A DNA stretch of 64,000 bases from Pokkaliibacter sp. MBI-7 (GCF_029846635.1 NZ_JARVTG010000001.1:1146501-1210500), one strand, 5' to 3'. Numbered from the stretch's first letter, positions 18,028 to 27,170 are shown. Notes: generated from the sequence alone by a model not told the origin. A program made the numbers and translations.

Positions 18028-19077
18028 ATGAACAGCTTCTGGCAAGCCTTTCTCGAACAACAAGGTGCCGCCTGGAACCACGACGGTTTCCAAACCAACT
18101 TCGCTACACCACCGGCTGATCGCCCATGGCTGATGGATCTGTCCTATCTGGGCATTCTTGGCTGCGACGGTGAAGCCGCAGAAAAATTTCTGCAAGGCCA
18201 GCTGACCTGCAACGTCGCAGCGCTGAACGCCAGCAAGTCCAGCCCTGGCGGGCTTTGTAGCCCCAAAGGCTCACTGCTCAGCCTGTTTCGTCTGGTGAAG
18301 TCCGATAGCGGCTATCTGTTCGGTATGCGCCGGGAGCTGGTAGAACCTACCAGAGCGGTATTGAGTAAATACATTGTCTTCTTCAAAGCGCAGCTTCAGG
18401 ATCGCAGTGATGACATCATCCGCATGGGCCTGGCTGGCAAAGGGTCTGACAATATTCTGTACGCCCTGTTCGACGCGGCTCCTGAAAATGTCGATGACGT
18501 ACTGACCATTGACGGCGGCTGGATCATTCGTGTTGCCGGAGAACAGCCACGCTTTGAACTCTGGCTGCAGCCTGAAACCGCGAAGAAGCTCTGGGTACCG
18601 CTGACGGAGCACGCCAATCTGGCCAGCAGCGAACACTGGGAGGCGCTGGAAATTGCAGCGGCGCTGCCTGATCTGACGCTGGCCACACGTGAGCAGCACA
18701 TTCCACAGATGATGAATCTGCAAGCCATCGGCGGTGTCAGCTTCAAGAAAGGCTGCTATACCGGACAGGAAATCGTGGCGCGTATGCAGTATCTGGGCAA
18801 GCTGAAACGCCATTTGTTCCGCGCCGGAGTAAGCACATCCTCACGCCCTTACACTGGCCAAACCATTCATTGCCAGAGCAAGGAAGACCTGGGACAGGTG
18901 GTACGAGTCGCCCAGCTCAGCGACGGGCGCTATGCGCTACTGGCAGTACTGTACAAGCAGGAAGCAGAAAGCGAACCCTGCTGGCTGGACGGGGATGAAA
19001 GCGCGGTGCTGGACATCCAGCCTCTGCCCTATATCATCGACCCCGAAGTGTTTGAACGTAATCGGCCAAAACTCTGA
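18028..19077 (+). CDS. ygfZ: tRNA-modifying protein YgfZ
   Basis: YgfZ is a folate-binding protein that supports iron-sulfur enzymes such as MiaB. It has 349 residues and a GcvT-like fold. The family signature KGCYTGQE is at about 246-253, with the conserved cysteine. It lies next to sdhE-ygfX as in E. coli. A 16-bp hairpin follows it. Confidence 0.94.
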   Translation: MNSFWQAFLEQQGAAWNHDGFQTNFATPPADRPWLMDLSYLGILGCDGEAAEKFLQGQLTCNVAALNASKSSPGGLCSPKGSLLSLFRLVKSDSGYLFGMRRELVEPTRAVLSKYIVFFKAQLQDRSDDIIRMGLAGKGSDNILYALFDAAPENVDDVLTIDGGWIIRVAGEQPRFELWLQPETAKKLWVPLTEHANLASSEHWEALEIAAALPDLTLATREQHIPQMMNLQAIGGVSFKKGCYTGQEIVARMQYLGKLKRHLFRAGVSTSSRPYTGQTIHCQSKEDLGQVVRVAQLSDGRYALLAVLYKQEAESEPCWLDGDESAVLDIQPLPYIIDPEVFERNRPKL

Positions 19078-19101
19078 ATACCCACAAAAACTGACGGCAC
19101 A

Positions 19102-19138
19102 ATACAGCAAGCCCATCGATAAGATGGGCTTGCTGTAT
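19102..19138. terminator. 16-bp perfect hairpin between converging ygfZ and ung
   Basis: ATACAGCAAGCCCATC, loop GATAA, and the exact complement. It can form on either transcript. No U-run follows on either side, so it may act as a stability element or a weak bidirectional terminator. Confidence 0.6.
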
Positions 19139-19140
19139 CT

Positions 19141-19181
19141 GACACTGAAACTATTTTGCTGGACACTGAGACTATTCTGGT
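19141..19181. repeat. Imperfect 21-bp tandem duplication at the end of ung
   Basis: GACACTGAAACTATTTTGCT and GACACTGAGACTATTCTGGT follow each other with a one-base spacer (19141-19160, 19162-19181). Seventeen of twenty positions agree. The second copy includes the ung stop codon. Confidence 0.7.
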
Positions 19182-19867
19182 AGCTGATACTGCGCTGGCA
19201 ACTGCCAGTCCACAGGCGACTGGCCATGCTGCTGCAGCCACTGGTTGGCAGCCGAGAAGTGTCCGTTACCGATAAATCCTCGGTGCGCTGACAAGGGTGA
19301 AGGGTGCACGGACTCCAGCACACAGTGGCGACTGCGATCAATCACACGCCCTTTCTTCTGTGCATAACTGCCCCACAGCATAAAGACCAGCCCGTCCCGC
19401 TCGCGGTTCAAACGCTCCACCACATGATCAGTGAATGTCTCCCAGCCGCGGCCCTGATGCGCCCCTGCCTGTGCCTGCTCCACGGTCAGCACCGCATTGA
19501 GCAGCATCACCCCCTGTTCAGCCCAGGGAATCAGACAGCCATGCCCGACAGGCTGCACTGACAGATCCCGCTGCAACTCTTTATAGATGTTCTGCAGTGA
19601 AGGGGGAATCCGCACGCCCGGCAATACCGAGAAGCACAGCCCATGAGCCTGCCCTGGGCCGTGATAGGGGTCCTGCCCCAGAATGACCACCCTGATCTGC
19701 TCAAAGGGGACATAGAGGAAGGCATTAAACCAGTCCTGAGAGCGCGGATAGATCACCTTGCGGGCATCCTTCTGCTCCCGCAGAAACTGCTTGAGCTGCA
19801 ACATGTAGGGCTGAGCCAGTTCGGCTTCCAACCAGGGTTGCCAACTGGGATCAACACGAAGTGTCAT
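19172..19867 (-). CDS. ung: Uracil-DNA glycosylase
   Basis: Ung removes uracil from DNA. The catalytic motif GQDPYHGPGQAHGL is at 64-77 with D66 as the active-site base, and HPSPLSAHRGF near residue 190 carries the catalytic histidine. The length of 231 is normal. It converges on ygfZ. It has no obvious operon partner. Confidence 0.97.
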   Translation of the reverse strand: MTLRVDPSWQPWLEAELAQPYMLQLKQFLREQKDARKVIYPRSQDWFNAFLYVPFEQIRVVILGQDPYHGPGQAHGLCFSVLPGVRIPPSLQNIYKELQRDLSVQPVGHGCLIPWAEQGVMLLNAVLTVEQAQAGAHQGRGWETFTDHVVERLNRERDGLVFMLWGSYAQKKGRVIDRSRHCVLESVHPSPLSAHRGFIGNGHFSAANQWLQQHGQSPVDWQLPAQYQLPE

Positions 19868-20080
19868 TCATATCTCCTTGCCACCGGTAAAACACTCCCC
19901 TCGGGAGCAGGCTATAGTAACAGCACAGCCTGGACTGACAACCAATGTGCAGTCAGCTGCAGCAAGGCCGTTTAGCCGACACAGCAGCAGATCATGAATA
20001 CGTTCTAAGAAAACACCTTATTTCGTTGCCCTCCCCTTTGTACAATGATGAACGGCGGTCGACAGCAACAGGAAGCACAT

Positions 20081-20710
20081 ATGAAGCAGGAACCCCAGGC
20101 TCCCACAGAGCAAGACCAGAAAAAAACCAGACTCAATCTCAAGATAACCCTGAGCATCCCCATGGTGGCCCTGATGCTCGCTGCTGCATCCCTGCTTATC
20201 TCGGTCAATCTGTGGCTCTGGGTACCCACACCGTCGGTCCGCTCTCTGTCAGCTAGGGTCGATGCCATGACCACCCAGTGGCAACAGGACACCCAGCGTA
20301 TCGAGACCGACTACCGGGACTGGAAAACACTGCTGAGTCAGCAACAACAGCAAGCAGAACAAATGGCCAGCATGCTGGACACCCTCGAGCAGGGAGTAGC
20401 TGCCTCCAGCTCTGCACAGATGCTGGCGCTGATGATTGAACAAGAAGGCAACTATCAGGAGTTTCTGACCAATCTGAAGACCGGCATGCAGGAAATGAGT
20501 GATATGGTGCGAGGCTCCCGCACCTGGTTTGATGAATACAACCGCCGCATGAATGTCGCCAACGAAGCCAGCAAGGCCCGCCTTGAGCGCTTGCAGAACC
20601 TGTTGAAGCAAATCAAATCCAGTCCCACTGCCCCCCATCCCGGCAGCACCATGCCGTCGCCTGCACCTCCTGCTACGACGACCGCGCCCGGCACGCCAGC
20701 CATGCCCTGA
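20081..20710 (+). CDS. Unknown single-pass membrane protein with coiled coil
   Basis: I do not recognise this 209-residue protein. The start at 20081 has AGGA seven bases upstream; an ATG 12 codons earlier lacks this. A charged, Gln-rich cytoplasmic head (1-24) is followed by one membrane helix (about 28-48, PMVALMLAAASLLISVNLWLW). The rest is helical and Gln/Glu-rich, with likely coiled-coil stretches (QQQQQAEQMASML; EASKARLERLQNLLKQ), and ends in a Pro/Ala/Thr-rich tail. A strong terminator follows, so it is a real transcription unit. A structural or scaffold role is possible but unproven. Confidence 0.75.
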   Translation: MKQEPQAPTEQDQKKTRLNLKITLSIPMVALMLAAASLLISVNLWLWVPTPSVRSLSARVDAMTTQWQQDTQRIETDYRDWKTLLSQQQQQAEQMASMLDTLEQGVAASSSAQMLALMIEQEGNYQEFLTNLKTGMQEMSDMVRGSRTWFDEYNRRMNVANEASKARLERLQNLLKQIKSSPTAPHPGSTMPSPAPPATTTAPGTPAMP

Positions 20711-20762
20711 AGATTCAGCAACCTAAAGATTCAGCAACACCCGGAGCATATGAACAGACATA

Positions 20763-20794
20763 AAAAAACCGCAGCTCAATGGCTGCGGTTTTTT
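20763..20794. terminator. Bidirectional terminator
   Basis: AAAAAACCGCAGC, six-base loop, GCTGCGGTTTTTT. It has an A-run on one side and a T-run on the other, so it serves both the unknown membrane protein gene and the converging lysS. Confidence 0.9.
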
Positions 20795-20825
20795 GCGTCA
20801 GGCGAAAAGATGCCTCAGGTGTACA

Positions 20826-22325
20826 TCACACTTCCGGGCGCATGGCCGGGAACAGAATCACATCACGGATGGATGCGGAATCAGTGAAGTACATAACCAG
20901 ACGGTCGATACCAATGCCTTCACCAGCGGTCGGGGGCAAGCCGTACTCCAGCGCATTGACATAATCGGCATCATAGAACATGGCCTCATCGTCGCCCGCA
21001 TCCTTCTCTGCTACCTGCTGCATGAAACGTTCAGCCTGATCTTCAGGGTCGTTCAGCTCAGAGAAGCCGTTGGCAATTTCACGGCCACCGATGAAGAACT
21101 CGAAGCGATCCGTAACGTGGGGATTGTCATCATTACGGCGCGCCAGCGGAGACACCTCAGCAGGATACTCGGTAATGAAGGTGGGCTGATCCAGACGGTG
21201 CTCGGCAGTGGCTTCAAAGATTTCCGTCTGCAGTTTACCCAGGCCCCAGGTCGGCTTGACGTCCACCCGCAGTGACTTGGCCAGCGCCTTGGCCTGATCA
21301 AAGTCAGTCAGCTGCTCCAGACGAATCTCCGGATTGAAGTGCACGATAGACTCCAGCATGCTCATGCGTACGAAAGGTTTACCCAGATCGTACTCGGCAC
21401 CCTGATATTTCAGTGTCGTGGTCCCCAGAATGTCCTGCGCCAGGGTGCGCAGCAGCTCCTCGGTCAGGTCCATCAGATCCTTGTAATCTGCATAGGCCTG
21501 ATAGAACTCCATCATGGTGAACTCAGGATTGTGACGCGTAGACAGGCCTTCGTTACGGAAGTTGCGGTTAATTTCGAATACGCGCTCAAAACCACCCACC
21601 ACCAGACGCTTCAGATACAGCTCAGGGGCAATACGCAGGTACATGTCACGATCCAGCGCATTGTGGTGAGTAATGAACGGACGTGCCGAAGCACCACCGG
21701 GAATCACCTGCAGCATGGGTGTTTCCACCTCAAGGAACTGACGGTCACCCATAAAGCGGCGGATACCGGCAACGATCTGCGAGCGCACACGGAATACATT
21801 GCGCGACTCTTCATTGCTGATCAGGTCCACATAGCGCTGGCGATAACGCATTTCGGTATCCTGCAGACCTTTGTGTTTGTCCGGCAACGGACGCAGCGCC
21901 TTGGTCAGCAGGCGTGGCGAAGTCATGTCGACGTACAGGTCGCCCTTGCCTGACTTGTGCAGCACACCCTCGGCGGCAACGATATCACCCAGATCCCAGG
22001 TCTTGATGTCTTCCAGCACATCGGCTTCCAGACCTTTGCGATTGACGTACAGCTGCAAACGGCCGCTGACGTCCTGAATCACCATGAAAGCACCACGGTT
22101 CAGCATCAGACGACCGCTCACCTTCACCTTCAGGCCCAGCGCTTCCAGCTCTTCCTTACTCTTGTCGCCATACTGCGAGAGCAGATCGCCAAGGAAGTGA
22201 TCACGGCGGAAATCATTGGGGAAGGCTACGCCCTTGGAACGCAGCTGCTGCAGGCGCTCGCGGCGCAAGGCGACCAGTTTGTTTTCGTCCTGCTCAACAG
22301 AGACAGTTTTGCTTTCATTGCTCAT
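20826..22325 (-). CDS. lysS: Lysyl-tRNA synthetase, class II
   Basis: It charges tRNA-Lys. The 499 residues contain an N-terminal OB anticodon-binding domain (about 60-145) and the class II core: motif 2 FEINRNFRNEGLSTRHNPEF and motif 3 near the C-terminus GLPPTAGEGIGIDRLVM. It lies downstream of prfB with 85 bp between, the prfB-lysS pair found in most gammaproteobacteria. Confidence 0.98.
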   Translation of the reverse strand: MSNESKTVSVEQDENKLVALRRERLQQLRSKGVAFPNDFRRDHFLGDLLSQYGDKSKEELEALGLKVKVSGRLMLNRGAFMVIQDVSGRLQLYVNRKGLEADVLEDIKTWDLGDIVAAEGVLHKSGKGDLYVDMTSPRLLTKALRPLPDKHKGLQDTEMRYRQRYVDLISNEESRNVFRVRSQIVAGIRRFMGDRQFLEVETPMLQVIPGGASARPFITHHNALDRDMYLRIAPELYLKRLVVGGFERVFEINRNFRNEGLSTRHNPEFTMMEFYQAYADYKDLMDLTEELLRTLAQDILGTTTLKYQGAEYDLGKPFVRMSMLESIVHFNPEIRLEQLTDFDQAKALAKSLRVDVKPTWGLGKLQTEIFEATAEHRLDQPTFITEYPAEVSPLARRNDDNPHVTDRFEFFIGGREIANGFSELNDPEDQAERFMQQVAEKDAGDDEAMFYDADYVNALEYGLPPTAGEGIGIDRLVMYFTDSASIRDVILFPAMRPEV

Positions 22326-22410
22326 CAGGGGTAAATCCTGTTGCAGGTATAGATCCTGTTACGTGGAAAGGGGCTGTGTTGGCCATAGCCCTGTTTCGTT
22401 TCGCTATCGC

Positions 22411-23506
22411 TTACAGACCGGCCTTGAGACTGGCGACAATAAACTTGTCCAGGTCGCCATCCAGCACCGACTGGGTATTGCGGGTCTCGACGCTGGTACG
22501 CAGATCCTTGATCCGCGCATCATCCAGTACGTAGGAGCGAATCTGGCTGCCCCAACCGATGTCGGCCTTGGAGTCTTCCAGTTCCTGAGCGGCTTCGCGA
22601 CGCTTCTGCATCTCCAGCTCGTACAGTTTCGCCTTCAGCTGCTTCATGGCGAAATCACGGTTCTGGTGCTGTGAGCGCTGGCTCTGACACGCGACGACCG
22701 TGTTGGTAGGAACGTGGGTGATACGCACCGCAGACTCAGTTCGGTTAACGTGCTGACCACCGGCACCGGAGGCACGGTAGACGTCGACACGCAGGTCGGC
22801 CGGATTGATCTCGATGCTGACGTTGTCATCGATCTCAGGCGACACGAAAACGGAAGAGAACGAGGTATGGCGACGATTGCCGGAGTCGAACGGTGATTTA
22901 CGCACCAGACGGTGAACACCGGTTTCGGTACGCAGCCAGCCATAGGCATACTCGCCTTCGAAGCGGATGGTGGCGCTTTTGATACCCGCCACTTCGCCAT
23001 CAGACACTTCGATAATTTCGGTCTTGAAGCCCTTGGCCTCACCCCAGCGCAGGTACATACGCAGCAGCATGCTGGCCCAGTCCTGAGCTTCGGTACCGCC
23101 GGAGCCTGCCTGAATATCCAGGAAAGCGTGGTTGGGATCGGCCTCACCGGAGAACATACGGCGGAACTCAAGCTTCTCAAGCTCGGTCGCCAGGCTGTCT
23201 AGTTCGGTTTCGACATCGGCCACAGCGTCTTCATCTTCCTCGGCGGCTGCCATTTCCAGCAGTTCGCGGGCGTCCTGCAGACCCTGCTCCATACTCTCCA
23301 GCGTCGTCACGATCTGGTCCAGAGCCACACGCTCCTTACCCAGATTCTGCGCCACTTCCGGATTGTTCCAGATAGTGGGGTCTTCAAGTTCGCGGGTTAC
23401 TTCGACCAAGCGTTCTTTCTTGGTATCGAAGTCAAAGATACCCCCTCAGCGCATCAGAGCGCTCCTGAAGGTCTTTAATGCGTAAAACAATCGGGTTGAT
23501 TTCCAT
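22411..23506 (-). CDS. prfB: Peptide chain release factor 2, with programmed +1 frameshift
   Basis: RF2 reads UAA and UGA. The gene starts at the ATG at 23506; codon 25 is an in-frame UGA (23434-23432). Reading continues in the +1 frame to 22411, giving about 364 residues. The shift site is listed separately. The GGQ motif lies in GAGGQHVNRTESAVRI and the stop-recognition SPF motif in VRKSPFDSGNRRHTSF. Translation of the second frame alone would lack the first 25-odd codons. It is followed by lysS. Confidence 0.97.
23431..23446 (-). promoter_or_regulatory. prfB autoregulatory +1 frameshift site
   Basis: On the minus strand the internal Shine-Dalgarno AGGGGG is followed by TAT CTT TGA C. This equals the classical RF2 site: when RF2 is scarce the ribosome pauses at UGA and slips from CUU to UUU, then reads GAC. 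Confidence 0.95.
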
Positions 23507-23648
23507 CAGCGTGGCCTTGTCTGTTCAGCTGTGACGGTATGATCAGATGAGTGATCGAACAAACCGGGCATTTTAGCCGAAGATGGCCCATGGATAAATG
23601 ACTGAGCAGAAACTGCTTGTCATCAGGATGGCGGGATACAGGGGGAGA

Positions 23649-23673
23649 AAGAAGCAGCCAATCGCTGCTTCTT
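23649..23673 (-). terminator. Hairpin after the iadA-like gene
   Basis: AAGAAGCAGC, loop CAATC, GCTGCTTCTT. On the minus strand it is followed by a pyrimidine stretch (TCTCCC). It probably terminates the ABC-transporter/iadA operon before prfB. Confidence 0.6.
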
Positions 23674-23717
23674 GTTGACCTACTTATCAAACAAGCAAAG
23701 TGTGCAGCGACAAATAC

Positions 23718-24887
23718 CTACACTTTTTCAAAGGTTCCACAGCTGTATAGCTGCTGATCTGCCATCAGTAAATGGCCCCTGGCCATCACGGTATGGATGT
23801 GCAGGTTGTCATCCAATAGCAACAAGTCAGCATCAGCGCCGACCGCAATACGTCCTTTGCGCTGTAAGCCCAGCAGGCGTGCCGGATTGAAAGAAGCCAC
23901 CTGAATGGCATCAGCGAAGGGCACACCAGCCCTGATCGCGTCCAGGACAGCCACCCACAGACTACCCAGCTGCCCCACATCCAGCCCGATCAGATTGGCT
24001 TGCTCATCAAAGACCGGCAGGCTGGCCTGACCATCCGAGCTGAAGCTGATCTGCGACAAGGGCACCCCCGCTTCCAGCAGGCGCGCCAGCCCCTGTCCAC
24101 AAGGTACTTCCCCCCATTTGAGGAACTGCTCGGAGGTGCTGGTTGTCAGGTCAATGAAGCCCCCCTCACTGGCAAAGGCGATGCCTTGCTCAAATAGCGA
24201 GCGGTTGCGGTTGATATGAGTCACTTGCAGCTGCCGCCTGGGAATATCAGTGCTGGCAAACAGCTGCTCGATCAGCGCCAGTTGCTCAGGGGCATCCCCC
24301 ATATGTACCAGCACCGTTCCTGCTTTACCCGCCAGCATGCCACCGACACGTGCCGCCGCGACGACTTTCTTGAACTCATTCAGGGTCGGCTGCGATGAGC
24401 GGTGATCCGCCAGCGCCACCTCACCCACCCCCAGCATCACGTCCACCAGCATCAGGTCACGCTCAACGCTGCCCGTCAGGGTGGTCACCGGTATCTGATA
24501 AGAACCCGTGTGACAGTAAGCACTGATGCCCTCATGATTGAGTGCCCGAGCCTTGGCGACCAGATCTTCCAGTGAACGGCTCACGGCATCGGTCCCTAAT
24601 GCACCAATGACAGTGGTCACCCCTGCCCTGATGGCCTGGGACAACTGCAGCTCAGGCGTTCGGGTATGAGGGCCACCCTCGCCACCACCGCCGGTGATAT
24701 GCACCAGAGAGTCCACCAAGCCAGGCACCAGACGCCGCCCGCCGGCATCCACCTCCAGCAGAGGCGTCGATACCTGCAGACTGATCCTGTCCTCTACCGC
24801 GGCAATTCGCCCATCACAGATCAGTACATCGCGGACACCCAACGGCGCCGGAGCATAGATATCAGCGTTACGGATCAGCGTCAGCAT
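23718..24887 (-). CDS. iadA: Isoaspartyl-dipeptidase-like amidohydrolase with altered metal ligands
   Basis: The family cleaves beta-aspartyl dipeptides with a two-zinc site. The ATG at 24887 follows AGGAG and gives 389 residues, as in E. coli IadA (390). Substrate-pocket motifs are kept: GGGGEGG, ALGTD, HTGSYQIP, DHRS, THINRN. Metal residues kept: the second His of the first motif, HMGD, the His of THINRN and the Asp of SSDG. Two differ from E. coli IadA as I recall it. The HVH motif reads LVH (CTG codon), and the position of the carboxylated Lys162 reads Glu (GEVALADHRS). Glu is used as a bridge in some amidohydrolases; the lost His is odder. It is the last gene of an amino-acid ABC transporter operon, 13 bp after the permease. 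Confidence 0.85.
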   Translation of the reverse strand: MLTLIRNADIYAPAPLGVRDVLICDGRIAAVEDRISLQVSTPLLEVDAGGRRLVPGLVDSLVHITGGGGEGGPHTRTPELQLSQAIRAGVTTVIGALGTDAVSRSLEDLVAKARALNHEGISAYCHTGSYQIPVTTLTGSVERDLMLVDVMLGVGEVALADHRSSQPTLNEFKKVVAAARVGGMLAGKAGTVLVHMGDAPEQLALIEQLFASTDIPRRQLQVTHINRNRSLFEQGIAFASEGGFIDLTTSTSEQFLKWGEVPCGQGLARLLEAGVPLSQISFSSDGQASLPVFDEQANLIGLDVGQLGSLWVAVLDAIRAGVPFADAIQVASFNPARLLGLQRKGRIAVGADADLLLLDDNLHIHTVMARGHLLMADQQLYSCGTFEKV

Positions 24888-24900
24888 GGGGATTCTCCTG

Positions 24901-25593
24901 TCAGGCCGTACGTGGACGCAGGTGTGCGTGCCAGCGATTTTCCAGCGCCTTGACCGCCGCAACAATAGCAAACGTAACACACAGGTAGATCAGCCCCGAC
25001 GTCAGAAAGGCCTCAAACGGGCTGTAATAACGGGAGTTCACCAAACGTGCAACACCGGTCAAATCGTTGAGGGTAATGATGCCAGCCACTGAACTGCCAT
25101 GCAGCATGAAAATAATTTCATTGCTGTAGGCGTGCAGCGCTCGCCGTGCAGCACTGGGCAGAATAATGCGGAACATGCGCTTGAACGGACTCATGCCGTA
25201 GGCGACGGCTGCCTCTACTTCACCATGCGGTGTAGCCGCAATAGCGCCGCGAATAATTTCGGCACTGTAGGCTGCGGTATTGAGAGTGAAAGACAACAAC
25301 GCGCAGAAGTAGGCTTCCTTGAACAGATCCCAGGCCCAGGTGGTTTTCAGCCACTCCCACTGCCCCAGACCGAAATAGATGATGAACAGCTGTACCAGCA
25401 GAGGCGTGCCACGGAAGAAATAGATATACCCCCAGGCGAACCAGCTGACCGCCTTGATGCTCGACTGACGCATCAGGGCCAAAGGCAGTGCAATACAGAA
25501 ACCGATCACCAGAGACAGTGCGACCAGCTGCAGGGTCAGCCCCAGCCCCTGCATATACAGCGGCCAGTTATCCGCAATAATTGAAAAATCCAT
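24901..25593 (-). CDS. Polar amino-acid ABC transporter permease (HisM type)
   Basis: An inner-membrane permease of 230 residues with about five hydrophobic helices. The EAA loop EVEAAVAYGMSPFKRMFRII that contacts the ATPase is near residues 125-145. It forms a heterodimer with the adjacent HisQ-type permease, two bases upstream. It starts MDFSIIADNWPLYMQGLG, typical of the HisM/ArtM subfamily. Its own substrate cannot be read from sequence; basic amino acids or opines are typical of the family. Confidence 0.92.
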   Translation of the reverse strand: MDFSIIADNWPLYMQGLGLTLQLVALSLVIGFCIALPLALMRQSSIKAVSWFAWGYIYFFRGTPLLVQLFIIYFGLGQWEWLKTTWAWDLFKEAYFCALLSFTLNTAAYSAEIIRGAIAATPHGEVEAAVAYGMSPFKRMFRIILPSAARRALHAYSNEIIFMLHGSSVAGIITLNDLTGVARLVNSRYYSPFEAFLTSGLIYLCVTFAIVAAVKALENRWHAHLRPRTA

Positions 25594-25595
25594 AC

Positions 25596-26285
25596 TCAGG
25601 CTCTCCGGTAGGCTTTGCCGTAATGACGCTCAGCCCAGTGCAACAACAACACTGAGACGGTAGTAAACAGCAGGAAAATGGCAGCCACGACCATATAAAA
25701 AGTGAATGGTAGCTTGGTCGCTCCCGCCGCAAGGCCTGCCTTGCGCACCATATCATCAAGACCGATGACCGATACCAGTGCCGTCGTCTTGAGCAGTACC
25801 AGCCAGTTGTTGCCCAGTCCGGGTAATGCATGACGCATCAACTGCGGCACCATAACCCGCCAGAAAATCTGCCCGGCTCGCATGCCGTAGGCCATCGCCG
25901 CTTCACGCTGACCTTTATCCACGGCCAGATAGGCACCGCGCAGGGTTTCAGCCATGTAGGCACCAAAAATAAATCCGATGGACAATACCCCTGCGATAAA
26001 GGGGTCGATGTCGATGTAATCTTCATAACCCAGTGCCAGCGCAGCATTGTTAACCGCCACTTGACCACCGAAGAAGATCAGCAGCATCAATACCAGATCA
26101 GGAATGCCACGAATAACCGTGGTGTATACCGCAGCAACACTGCGTAAAAACCGCGAGGTGGAAAGCTTGGCTAGCGCAGTGAGAGTGCCCAGCACCAACG
26201 CCACCACTAATGAACACAGACCCACTTCAATAGTGAGCGAGGCGCCCTCAAGGAGCATCGGCCCGTAGCCACGCAAATCTAACAT
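25596..26285 (-). CDS. Polar amino-acid ABC transporter permease (HisQ type)
   Basis: The second permease, 229 residues with five or so membrane helices. The EAA loop reads GQREAAMAYGMRAGQIFWRV. The N-terminus LRGYGPMLLEGASLTIEVG fits HisQ/ArtQ. It is two bases upstream of the HisM-type gene and 120 bp downstream of the binding-protein gene, with a hairpin in between. Confidence 0.92.
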   Translation of the reverse strand: MLDLRGYGPMLLEGASLTIEVGLCSLVVALVLGTLTALAKLSTSRFLRSVAAVYTTVIRGIPDLVLMLLIFFGGQVAVNNAALALGYEDYIDIDPFIAGVLSIGFIFGAYMAETLRGAYLAVDKGQREAAMAYGMRAGQIFWRVMVPQLMRHALPGLGNNWLVLLKTTALVSVIGLDDMVRKAGLAAGATKLPFTFYMVVAAIFLLFTTVSVLLLHWAERHYGKAYRRA

Positions 26286-26330
26286 GGAGATACCTTCGTC
26301 AAACGGAGCTCGCCCGTTCGTTTGTCATCA

Positions 26331-26371
26331 GTCTGCCGGTCCGGTAGGGCCCGGCAGCATCACCGGCAGAC
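26331..26371 (-). repeat. Intercistronic hairpin between binding protein and permease genes
   Basis: GTCTGCCGGT and ACCGGCAGAC (26331-26340, 26362-26371) form a perfect 10-bp stem around a GC-rich 21-base loop. Such elements after a binding-protein gene usually protect its mRNA so that it outnumbers the permeases. Confidence 0.65.
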
Positions 26372-26405
26372 TCCACAGAGCCTGCCGGCACTCCACTAAC
26401 AGCGA

Positions 26406-27170
26406 TTACTTGCCGTAGATGTCGAAGGAAAAGTATTTCTTCGCCACTTCGTCATATTTACCGTTGGCGCGGATATCAGCGATAGCCTTATTGAACTTCT
26501 CAACCAGGTCGGTGTCCTGTTTGCGAATAGCAATACCAGCACCTTCCTCGCTCAACTGGATAGGTTCACCGATGAAGGCATAGTTGGCACCTTCAGGCTT
26601 TTTCAGGAAGCCGTCTTCGCCTGCCACCGCATCCAGCAGCAGGGCGTCGACACGACCGGCCTGCAGGTCAAGGTAAGCCTCGTCCTGGGTGCCGTAACGC
26701 ACGATTTCTGCATCGGGATAATGCTCGGTTGCATACTTGTCGTGAATGGTTTCACGCTGCACGCCGATTTTCTTGCCTTTCAGGCCGTCGGCATTGATCA
26801 CCAGGCTGCTGCCCTTGGGCGCGATGAACTCAGCCGGGCTGTTGTAGTACTTATCAGAGAAGGCGACCTTCTTCTTGCGCTCTTCGGTGATGGACATGGA
26901 GGCGATGATGGCATCGTATTTACGTGCCAGCAGCGCAGGGATGATACCGTCCCAGTCCTGCTTGACGAATTCGCATTTGGCTTGCATCTGTTCGCACAGG
27001 GTCTTGGCGATATCGATGTCGAAACCGACCAGCTCACCTTCAGGAGTGACTGAACTGAACGGAGGGTAGGCACCCTCAACACCGATACGGATGTTGTTCC
27101 AATCCTTCGCCTGCACTTGAGCCATGCTCAGACCTGCAACCAGGGCTGTGACGGTCAGGAGTTTCTTCAT
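26406..27170 (-). CDS. Periplasmic amino-acid-binding protein (HisJ/ArgT family)
   Basis: The solute receptor of the transporter. A signal peptide covers about 1-21 (MKKLLTVTALVAGLSMAQVQA). The mature protein begins with IRIGVEGAYPPFSS and shows GFDIDIAKTLC, the ligand-contact region ASMSITEERKKKVAFSD, and GRVDALLLDA. Length 254 is normal. The fold is that of the lysine-arginine-ornithine/histidine group, so a basic or related amino acid is likely, but the operon's amidohydrolase hints at a modified amino acid or dipeptide. Confidence 0.93.
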   Translation of the reverse strand: MKKLLTVTALVAGLSMAQVQAKDWNNIRIGVEGAYPPFSSVTPEGELVGFDIDIAKTLCEQMQAKCEFVKQDWDGIIPALLARKYDAIIASMSITEERKKKVAFSDKYYNSPAEFIAPKGSSLVINADGLKGKKIGVQRETIHDKYATEHYPDAEIVRYGTQDEAYLDLQAGRVDALLLDAVAGEDGFLKKPEGANYAFIGEPIQLSEEGAGIAIRKQDTDLVEKFNKAIADIRANGKYDEVAKKYFSFDIYGK

